From Thalassolituus sp. UBA674 (GTDB lineage Bacteria > Pseudomonadota > Gammaproteobacteria > Pseudomonadales > Oceanobacteraceae): 6,451 nt of DNA. Under the pieces are notes generated by a model. The model was not told the DNA's origin. It saw only the letters and a program-made list of their open reading frames with translations, and did no database searches. The DNA lies in the NCBI GenBank assembly GCA_002298335.1, contig DBNK01000024.1, forward strand, positions 127,015 to 133,465, written 5' to 3'. Position numbers and translations under genes: made by a program. Below, piece after piece: positions 1-6,429 of the stretch. Positions within the stretch are counted from its first letter, which is position 1; every line of letters begins with the position of its first letter.

Positions 1-60
1 CCCGCCACGCACAAAGCCCTCCCGCTACGCTTAAAGTCATCCCGCTACTTGATAGCGGGA
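1..60. repeat. Three imperfect 20-nt tandem units beginning CCCGC
   Basis: Units at 1-20, 21-40 and 41-60 each begin CCCGCYAC. The first two match at 15 of 20 positions. The third shares only its first eight bases (CCCGCTAC) with the second and then becomes the right arm of the hairpin at 39-61. The series may continue left of the window. It could be a degenerate run of palindromic-element half-sites. No function can be assigned from the sequence. Confidence 0.55.
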
Positions 61-61
61 T
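39..61. repeat. REP-like palindrome, 9-bp perfect stem
   Basis: ATCCCGCTA (39-47) pairs perfectly with TAGCGGGAT (53-61) around a CTTGA loop. The context GTCATCCCG...CGGGATCCA resembles short dispersed palindromic elements scattered between genes in many proteobacteria. That resemblance is from memory and was not searched. No T-tract follows on the + strand, and only a short TTT lies nearby on the minus strand, so a classical intrinsic terminator is not supported. It lies downstream of the array in the array's own direction of transcription and could still act as a weak 3' end. Confidence 0.6.
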
Positions 62-139
62 CCAAAACGGCTGTGCCACTGATGCACGCAGATAATGCCC
101 GTAAAAGGTTCAAACAATACTGAAAAGCATTTTGAGATG

Positions 140-167
140 TTCCTTTAGTGCCTGTACGGCAACCAAC
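140..167 (-). repeat. Isolated degenerate type I-F CRISPR repeat
   Basis: This 28-nt segment matches the array consensus at 22 of 28 positions, including TGCCTGT in the centre and CCAAC at the end. The mismatches fall at + strand repeat positions 3, 7, 8, 9, 17 and 23. On the minus strand it keeps GTTGG at the 5' end, so it shares the unusual GG of this array. It lies 144 nt outside the first unit of the regular array, and that spacing does not fit the 60-nt period. The best reading is a relic of an older array end separated by insertion or deletion. Confidence 0.8.
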
Positions 168-206
168 AACTGGGCATATCCACGAAAGACGCTCCTGATT
201 AGGTAG

Positions 207-223
207 GGTGCGCACTGCGCACC
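207..223. repeat. GC-rich palindrome GGTGCGCA-C-TGCGCACC
   Basis: Eight-base arms GGTGCGCA and TGCGCACC flank a single C; in RNA this would be a 7-bp stem with an ACT loop. With the preceding GGTAG it resembles the short TAGGGTG...CACC palindromes common between proteobacterial genes, an association made from memory. It lies between two CRISPR repeat relics, so it may have inserted into an old spacer and broken the array period. No target-site duplication is visible. Confidence 0.55.
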
Positions 224-230
224 AAAGGAG

Positions 231-260
231 TTTCTATCTGCGGGTTCGCGTGGCAGCAAC
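231..260 (-). repeat. Possible second degenerate CRISPR repeat
   Basis: The segment starts TTTCT, continues with CTGC and ends GGCAGCAAC, the same blocks in the same order as the consensus repeat, which starts TTTCTTAGCTGC and ends GGCAGCCAAC. Aligning them needs a few single- and two-base gaps, so chance similarity is possible. Its position between 140-167 and 312-339 makes a decayed array unit plausible. The gaps to its neighbours are 63 and 51 nt rather than 32. Confidence 0.35.
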
Positions 261-311
261 GATGAGTATCATCGCCATGACCAAGGTACCCATGGCTACG
301 GGGAATTCAGA

Positions 312-339
312 TGTCCGTGCTGCCTGTGCGGCAGCCAAC
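312..339 (-). repeat. Leader-distal terminal repeat, decayed at one end
   Basis: It matches the consensus at 24 of 28 positions. All four mismatches are at + strand positions 2, 5, 6 and 7, which correspond to the 3' tail (UAAGAAA side) of the RNA repeat; the hairpin is intact. Decay of the last repeat on its trailer side is typical of CRISPR arrays and fixes the old end at the left. A crRNA from S1 would still have an intact downstream hairpin for Cas6f. Confidence 0.93.
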
Positions 340-1151
340 CAGCGGCGCGCCTGCTGGTTGATCCAGCTGATTTTCTTAGCTGCCTGTGCGGCAGCCAACG
401 GCCAGATCGACGGTGAATTGGTCATAGGCCATTTCTTAGCTGCCTGTGCGGCAGCCAACTTACAGGCTCAGGGCATGACGTCTGCGTATCATTTCTTAGC
501 TGCCTGTGCGGCAGCCAACTTCTTCATGGTGCCAGACCACACCGTCGATCTTTTCTTAGCTGCCTGTGCGGCAGCCAACCGGCTGCGGGTGACGTCATGG
601 TCACGGATACCTTTCTTAGCTGCCTGTGCGGCAGCCAACTTACCCACAATGAGAGCATCAGCCAGCAGACCTTTCTTAGCTGCCTGTGCGGCAGCCAACC
701 CCGCTTTCAAATTCAAATCTAAGCTCTTCCATTTCTTAGCTGCCTGTGCGGCAGCCAACATGAGGGATATGCATGGGTGCTGCTCAGTTTCTTTCTTAGC
801 TGCCTGTGCGGCAGCCAACATGCACGTCTACAACGCACAGCGAGGCCAGATTTTCTTAGCTGCCTGTGCGGCAGCCAACCTCTCGTCGTTGGAGCTGCGC
901 GTCCCTCTGGCTTTCTTAGCTGCCTGTGCGGCAGCCAACGATACCCGTGATGCCTATTATGAGGTGCTTCTTTTCTTAGCTGCCTGTGCGGCAGCCAACA
1001 GCGGGCAGTTGCAGCCTGTATACACCGCCTGTTTCTTAGCTGCCTGTGCGGCAGCCAACAGCGACGTCGTCGAAGACCCCGGCAACATCAATTTCTTAGC
1101 TGCCTGTGCGGCAGCCAACGTGATTAGTGACTCATCTAGCTTGGGGCCTCG

Positions 1152-1179
1152 TTTCTTAGCTGCCCGTGCGGCAGCCAAC
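1152..1179 (-). repeat. Variant internal repeat, one substitution at 1165
   Basis: The + strand has C instead of T at 1165, changing RNA repeat position 15 from A to G, the last base of the GCACA loop. In the well-studied Cas6f (Csy4) RNA, the first and last loop bases, G and A, form a sheared pair, so this unit might be processed less well. It is the only full internal repeat that differs from consensus, and it has not spread to its neighbours. Confidence 0.9.
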
Positions 1180-1599
1180 TTCTGCCCAGTCGAAGGTTGC
1201 CCAGGCGGACATTTCTTAGCTGCCTGTGCGGCAGCCAACGAATTCGACTGATCCTCTGGCGATAGTATCCCTTTCTTAGCTGCCTGTGCGGCAGCCAACA
1301 GGGTGGGGCTTATGTGCTGATCCGGGGTACGTTTCTTAGCTGCCTGTGCGGCAGCCAACGCGTTCAGCCGCCATCAGCAGCAGCTCAGATCTTTCTTAGC
1401 TGCCTGTGCGGCAGCCAACTCAATGCCTGGTGTTTTTGGTTTCATGTCGTATTTCTTAGCTGCCTGTGCGGCAGCCAACCGGATCTCGCCGTTGCTTTTT
1501 GACGGCGGCGTTTTCTTAGCTGCCTGTGCGGCAGCCAACAGCTTTTTCGGCGTCAGTATGCGCGTGTCGTCTTTCTTAGCTGCCTGTGCGGCAGCCAAC

Positions 1600-1631
1600 G
1601 AAGCGGTCGCGGGTGGTGATGGTCTGCACTG
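1600..1631 (-). other. Spacer S22: probable phage C5 DNA methyltransferase target
   Basis: Read on the minus strand from the third base, the spacer encodes VQTITTRDRF. This resembles the (P)xxTITTKDRF segment in the C-terminal half of many phage-borne and Dcm-like cytosine-5 DNA methyltransferases. The crRNA has the coding-strand sense. Ten residues is a short match, and the assignment is from memory of the family. Confidence 0.5.
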
Positions 1632-1958
1632 TTTCTTAGCTGCCTGTGCGGCAGCCAACCGACGGACTACACCCAGTCTGACAACGTGCTTTTCTTAGCT
1701 GCCTGTGCGGCAGCCAACGAACGGTATTACCGCGGATCTCGTAACCATCTTTTCTTAGCTGCCTGTGCGGCAGCCAACACCTGCAACTATCCAAAGTGCA
1801 GATGCCCACTTTTCTTAGCTGCCTGTGCGGCAGCCAACGCCTGGTGTGCTGGATCGCGCGATTGCTGGCATTTCTTAGCTGCCTGTGCGGCAGCCAACTG
1901 CCCCGCACGTACATCACAATGTCCTGATGATTTCTTAGCTGCCTGTGCGGCAGCCAAC

Positions 1959-1990
1959 AGCTCCACAATACCCGTGCGGGTGGTACTGGC
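1959..1990 (-). other. Spacer S28: probable phage tail-fibre repeat target
   Basis: The minus strand reads ASTTRTGIVEL in frame 1. This matches the pattern AS/T-T-x-x-GIVxL of the phage tail (side-tail) fibre repeat seen in lambda Stf-like proteins. That repeat occurs many times in such fibres and in many phages, so this spacer could match more than one target. The assignment rests on motif recognition only. Confidence 0.55.
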
Positions 1991-2498
1991 TTTCTTAGCT
2001 GCCTGTGCGGCAGCCAACGAGGAGCTGAAGGCGCTGGCGGCGGCGGAGAATTTCTTAGCTGCCTGTGCGGCAGCCAACTCTTCCTGTCTGGCTTTCTCTG
2101 CCTTCGCTTTTTTCTTAGCTGCCTGTGCGGCAGCCAACGCCGTAGTCATCAAACACGGTAACCAGCATCTTTTCTTAGCTGCCTGTGCGGCAGCCAACTG
2201 TGGCTCAACCGCACAAAATTGATAGGCGCATTTCTTAGCTGCCTGTGCGGCAGCCAACTGGCTGTCGCGGGGCCTGCGTTGTTATGTGCTTTTCTTAGCT
2301 GCCTGTGCGGCAGCCAACATGATCAGCACTGGCGAACAAGGCTGACACCTTTTCTTAGCTGCCTGTGCGGCAGCCAACAGTGGGTCTGCCGGGTGTTCTG
2401 GTTGCTGGGTTTTCTTAGCTGCCTGTGCGGCAGCCAACGGTATCCAGCTCGATCTCGATGTTAGGCATCATTTCTTAGCTGCCTGTGCGGCAGCCAAC

Positions 2499-2590
2499 GC
2501 GAAGCAGGCAAGGGCGATGAGAAGCAGGAATTTCTTAGCTGCCTGTGCGGCAGCCAACCAGCAGTACTGCGAGCAGTAACCAGAGGATCA
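2499..2590 (-). other. Adjacent spacers S37 and S38 encoding hydrophobic segments
   Basis: S37 (2499-2530) reads FLLLIALACF and S38 (2559-2590) reads ILWLLLAVLL on the minus strand, S38 beginning TGATCCTC, which could be the end of an ATG start. Both look like signal-peptide or transmembrane segments, as in phage holins, spanins or small lysis proteins. Two neighbours of this kind may come from one lysis cassette, but low-complexity hydrophobic peptides are not specific. Confidence 0.35.
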
Positions 2591-3218
2591 TTTCTTAGCT
2601 GCCTGTGCGGCAGCCAACAATCGCTTACCTCAAGGAGTGTTGTTGTCTTCTTTCTTAGCTGCCTGTGCGGCAGCCAACGCTTGGAACATCAATAACACGG
2701 ATAGACATCATTTCTTAGCTGCCTGTGCGGCAGCCAACAGATAAATGGCTCAATGAACGCAGATCGAAAGTTTCTTAGCTGCCTGTGCGGCAGCCAACGG
2801 TGAGTCTTGGCAGGGGTATACATATTTCGATTTCTTAGCTGCCTGTGCGGCAGCCAACGAGTAGAGCTTGCTGATTTCGTTAGTATTTATTTTCTTAGCT
2901 GCCTGTGCGGCAGCCAACACTGACGAAGAAAAGCGGGCCACCGCTATCGATTTCTTAGCTGCCTGTGCGGCAGCCAACTGCCGTCAATCTTTCCAGCTCA
3001 TTAGCTAACATTTCTTAGCTGCCTGTGCGGCAGCCAACGCTATCTATCAATACAATAACATAGAATATCTTTTCTTAGCTGCCTGTGCGGCAGCCAACAG
3101 TACTGTGCATAAGCAGTTAAGAGTTGCAGTTTTCTTAGCTGCCTGTGCGGCAGCCAACGACATGACGACACTATGAACACGACATTGTCATTTCTTAGCT
3201 GCCTGTGCGGCAGCCAAC

Positions 3219-3250
3219 ATACAGCCCACCGGGAATCGGCCCCCGTTTTA
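3219..3250 (-). other. Spacer S49, overlaps S55 with a 1-nt shift
   Basis: S49 and S55 (3579-3610) share 31 consecutive bases. In crRNA sense S49 starts TAAAACGGGGG and ends GGGCTGTAT, while S55 starts AAAACGGGGG and ends GGGCTGTATT. The minus strand of the shared part can read KTGADSRWAV. S49 is farther from the leader and therefore older. Confidence 0.93.
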
Positions 3251-3278
3251 TTTCTTAGCTGCCTGTGCGGCAGCCAAC

Positions 3279-3310
3279 GTTCATGGTGATTCCTTTTTGT
3301 TGGTTGGTTA
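3279..3310 (-). other. Spacer S50: matches a translation start region
   Basis: On the minus strand the spacer contains AAAAAGGAATCACCATGAAC: a Shine-Dalgarno-like AAGGA, six bases, then ATG AAC. It therefore probably derives from the 5' end of a phage or plasmid gene together with its ribosome-binding site. The gene itself cannot be identified from two codons. Confidence 0.5.
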
Positions 3311-3518
3311 TTTCTTAGCTGCCTGTGCGGCAGCCAACATGTAAAGATTTATTGCTCACTCCTGAATGCTTTTCTTAGCTGCCTGTGCGGCAGCCAACGG
3401 GTTTTGCGGACTGTTACGGCCTGAACTACATTTCTTAGCTGCCTGTGCGGCAGCCAACCAGCTCATGTGTCACACTATAGACAGCACTCCTTTCTTAGCT
3501 GCCTGTGCGGCAGCCAAC

Positions 3519-3550
3519 GTTTACGCACAAGCTCATCGCCTGCTCTAACA
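3519..3550 (-). other. Spacer S54, identical to S62
   Basis: All 32 bases are identical to S62 at 3999-4030 (it starts GTTTACGCAC and ends TGCTCTAACA on the + strand). The flanking spacers differ, so this is not a simple block duplication. Confidence 0.97.
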
Positions 3551-3578
3551 TTTCTTAGCTGCCTGTGCGGCAGCCAAC

Positions 3579-3610
3579 AATACAGCCCACCGGGAATCGG
3601 CCCCCGTTTT
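3579..3610 (-). other. Spacer S55, slipped partner of S49
   Basis: It covers the same target as S49, moved one base away from the PAM side. It is nearer the leader and so was acquired later. If both came from the same sequence, the base just 5' of the S55 protospacer is T, so S55 would lack the canonical CC PAM. Confidence 0.9.
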
Positions 3611-3638
3611 TTTCTTAGCTGCCTGTGCGGCAGCCAAC

Positions 3639-3670
3639 TAGTGGTTAGTTGATAATGTCCACTATATTTG
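3639..3670 (-). other. Spacer S56, near-identical to S70
   Basis: It matches S70 (4479-4510) at 29 of 32 bases. The differences are at 3641, 3643 and 3645, which are crRNA positions 30, 28 and 26, far from the seed. Its + strand carries an inverted repeat, TAGTGG and CCACTA separated by 14 bases. Only one frame (minus) is open, so the target could be intergenic. Confidence 0.93.
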
Positions 3671-3998
3671 TTTCTTAGCTGCCTGTGCGGCAGCCAACTG
3701 CATCATTGCGGTTTATTTTTTCATCCCACTTTTCTTAGCTGCCTGTGCGGCAGCCAACTCTGTCTTTACAAAATCTTTACAATAGTTAGTTTTCTTAGCT
3801 GCCTGTGCGGCAGCCAACATTACCACGGTCAATGGTTTGTCTGTCATCATTTTCTTAGCTGCCTGTGCGGCAGCCAACGAGTGCGCGGCCAGCCAGCAGG
3901 CCAGCACAGTTTTCTTAGCTGCCTGTGCGGCAGCCAACTTCTATCAGGCTTTCAGCTTCCCTGTGGTTCATTTCTTAGCTGCCTGTGCGGCAGCCAAC

Positions 3999-4030
3999 GT
4001 TTACGCACAAGCTCATCGCCTGCTCTAACA
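3999..4030 (-). other. Spacer S62, identical to S54
   Basis: This is the newer copy of the S54 sequence, eight units closer to the leader. The surrounding spacers S61 and S63 have no relation to S53 and S55. Confidence 0.97.
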
Positions 4031-4478
4031 TTTCTTAGCTGCCTGTGCGGCAGCCAACTGCTGGACATCGGTGACCTGCAGCGCCCGACTTTTCTTAGCT
4101 GCCTGTGCGGCAGCCAACGGCTACCGTGAGCTGCGCGATACCTTTCTACCTTTCTTAGCTGCCTGTGCGGCAGCCAACCTTCGCTGCTTTGAGCCACTGC
4201 TGGACTTGATTTTCTTAGCTGCCTGTGCGGCAGCCAACTGAGGGAGCGACCCTAACAGCATAAACAGAATTTTCTTAGCTGCCTGTGCGGCAGCCAACGG
4301 TGTGAACGTCAGCATGAACTGACCGTTCGTTTTCTTAGCTGCCTGTGCGGCAGCCAACCCATGTCGCGCTCTTGACGGAGCCATTCGGCATTTCTTAGCT
4401 GCCTGTGCGGCAGCCAACTCCATAGCTCTCTACTTCTTTAACCGCCTTCATTTCTTAGCTGCCTGTGCGGCAGCCAAC

Positions 4479-4510
4479 TATTAGCTAGTTGATAATGTCC
4501 ACTATATTTG
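4479..4510 (-). other. Spacer S70, variant of S56
   Basis: It shares its first 25 crRNA bases with S56 and differs at positions 26, 28 and 30. The left arm of the S56 inverted repeat (TAGTGG) is TATTAG here. The likely source is a related but diverged phage, sampled later than S56. Confidence 0.92.
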
Positions 4511-5557
4511 TTTCTTAGCTGCCTGTGCGGCAGCCAACAAACAAGCCGGTTATGATGTCCTGTGCGATGATTTCTTAGCTGCCTGTGCGGCAGCCAACGT
4601 GCATCATACCCGCTGCGCATTGCTGCTACTTTTCTTAGCTGCCTGTGCGGCAGCCAACCTGAAATCGGAGAAGCGCCGGTTTATCGGTGTTTTCTTAGCT
4701 GCCTGTGCGGCAGCCAACTCCGTGCCGATGAAAAAAGTAACCGCCATAGTTTTCTTAGCTGCCTGTGCGGCAGCCAACGTGGGCGGTGAACAGCCGGATG
4801 ATGTCGTTACTTTCTTAGCTGCCTGTGCGGCAGCCAACGTTTTCTAATTTGCGGATCAGGGTTGCTGTTTTTTCTTAGCTGCCTGTGCGGCAGCCAACGG
4901 TTTCCAGTGGGATCTCTGCGCAGCCGAATTTTTCTTAGCTGCCTGTGCGGCAGCCAACAAAAAACCGCCCGCAATTTCAGCAACTGCATGTTTCTTAGCT
5001 GCCTGTGCGGCAGCCAACGTTATTGTGGTCGTGAAGCTTTCCGCAGTTGATTTCTTAGCTGCCTGTGCGGCAGCCAACCACCCACAGCGCATCAGTCGGT
5101 AGCACAGGAGTTTCTTAGCTGCCTGTGCGGCAGCCAACGTGTCATTTCTCGACCTGGTTGTGAATGGCCTTTCTTAGCTGCCTGTGCGGCAGCCAACAAC
5201 ATCCGGAACAGGCACCGTCAAAGGCAGCGTTTCTTAGCTGCCTGTGCGGCAGCCAACTCGTAACATCTGTTCAAGAATTCTGAGTATCTTTTCTTAGCTG
5301 CCTGTGCGGCAGCCAACATCCAGAGTTACAACACAGATCAAACTCAGCATTTCTTAGCTGCCTGTGCGGCAGCCAACGCCAAGATCACCCGGCTGCATAC
5401 CGCCCAGCCTTTCTTAGCTGCCTGTGCGGCAGCCAACGTCGCCGGTGCTGCCCGCGATGTCGATTTTCATTTCTTAGCTGCCTGTGCGGCAGCCAACTTC
5501 CTCCTGATCCAGTTGTAGATTCTCGCGCATTTCTTAGCTGCCTGTGCGGCAGCCAAC

Positions 5558-5589
5558 TCGGGCACGCGGGCGTCGGTGAACAGACTGAT
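5558..5589 (-). other. Spacer S88: probable Mu-like phage gp46 target
   Basis: The minus strand reads ISLFTDARVP in frame 1, closely resembling the (V)LISLFTDxRA(P) segment near the N-terminus of the Mu gp46 family of baseplate-region proteins. This suggests immunity against a Mu-like transposable phage or prophage. The call rests on recognising the motif and was not checked by a search. Confidence 0.5.
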
Positions 5590-6429
5590 TTTCTTAGCTG
5601 CCTGTGCGGCAGCCAACCCAGCTCATGCGTTGCGTTGTCTTCGCTCAGTTTTCTTAGCTGCCTGTGCGGCAGCCAACTGCATCGGCATTGAATTTACCGG
5701 CCCGCGTCATTTCTTAGCTGCCTGTGCGGCAGCCAACATGGGATTCAGCCGTGAGCACTGGGCACGGCTTTTCTTAGCTGCCTGTGCGGCAGCCAACTCT
5801 CCCTTCTATTTCTTCTTTGATCTGATTCATTTCTTAGCTGCCTGTGCGGCAGCCAACACTGAGGCGCGCCAGTCTTGTTCTGTGTTGCTTTTCTTAGCTG
5901 CCTGTGCGGCAGCCAACTTCTTCAATGCGCTGGCCTTGCATCCGGCGCATTTCTTAGCTGCCTGTGCGGCAGCCAACGCGTGCATACCGATGGCCTTATT
6001 CATGTCATATTTCTTAGCTGCCTGTGCGGCAGCCAACGAAGCCCTGCGCGTAGGTGTCGCAAGCCTGCTTTTCTTAGCTGCCTGTGCGGCAGCCAACGGG
6101 TTTTTAATTTGTCGAGAATTTCCAGCATTTTTCTTAGCTGCCTGTGCGGCAGCCAACGGTCAGCCCGCTGTGTAGCTGTCCAGGATGATTTTCTTAGCTG
6201 CCTGTGCGGCAGCCAACAACAGCAGCTGCTGTGCCGGTTTTACGGCGATTTTCTTAGCTGCCTGTGCGGCAGCCAACCAGGCGATCACCATGGAAATGTG
6301 CAGCGCAATTTTCTTAGCTGCCTGTGCGGCAGCCAACTTGTTTTCCTGGGTAATGCTTACGCTGCCAATTTTCTTAGCTGCCTGTGCGGCAGCCAACTTA
6401 ATGGCGGCGGCGCGGGCGTTTTGCAGGTC

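Larger units (their letters stand above)
1..311. other. Non-coding trailer-side flank of the CRISPR array
   Basis: This flank lies at the leader-distal end of the array and shows no convincing gene. It contains short tandem units and a hairpin at the left edge, a degenerate CRISPR repeat at 140-167, a GC-rich palindrome at 207-223 and a weaker repeat-like stretch at 231-260. I see nothing recognisable in 62-139 or 261-311. An open frame that starts here and enters the array is held open only by the repeats. The flank reads as old array debris mixed with small palindromic repeats. Confidence 0.75.
340..1690 (-). other. Spacer block S1-S23 (oldest spacers)
   Basis: Twenty-two 32-nt spacers are followed by the 31-nt S23 (1660-1690). 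Many read through in at least one frame with phage-like peptides: IDGVVWHHEE (S4, 520-551, minus), EELRFEFESG (S7, 700-731, minus), DTRDAYYEVL (S11, 940-971, plus), SAWATFDWAE (S15, 1180-1211, minus), GGAYVLIRGT (S17, 1300-1331, plus) and VQTITTRDRF (S22). I recognise only the last with any assurance. No two spacers in this block match each other. Confidence 0.85.
1691..5169 (-). other. Spacer block S24-S81 (middle of the array)
   Basis: Fifty-eight repeats here are identical, with 32-nt spacers up to the 31-nt S81 (5139-5169). S29 (2019-2050) and S30 (2079-2110) encode charged Ala/Glu/Lys-rich peptides (EELKALAAAE on plus, KAKAEKARQEE on minus), as found in phage coiled-coil proteins. S40 (2679-2710) and S36 (2439-2470) read TGATG followed by MSIRVIDVPS and MPNIEIELDT on the minus strand, like overlapping stop-start gene junctions. 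From about S39 to S59 the spacers are visibly more AT-rich. All three spacer pairs with a shared target lie in this block. Confidence 0.85.

Noticed and set aside
39..61. Intrinsic transcription terminator
   Set aside because: The stem is strong, but no run of T follows it on the + strand and only TTT is nearby on the minus strand. It is better described as a palindromic repeat element.
1240..2590. Shared 11-mer TGATCCTCTGG between S16 (plus) and S38 (minus)
   Set aside because: With 102 spacers compared on both strands, about one 11-base match is expected by chance, and the flanking bases differ.
3339..3790. Shared TGTAAAGATTT between S51 (plus) and S58 (minus), and a direct TCTTTAC repeat inside S58
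   Set aside because: An 11-base match is at chance level, and low-complexity AT-rich sequence makes it more likely. No wider similarity is present.
208..6396. Many long open reading frames on both strands with 20-residue periods (for example FLAACAAAN, LAAAQAAKK, FLSCLCGSQ or WLPHRQLRN units)
   Set aside because: The repeat-spacer unit is 60 nt, exactly 20 codons, and the repeat has no stop in these frames, so frames stay open by periodicity. The same positions are open on both strands, and the parts between the constant units are unrelated. These are not proteins.
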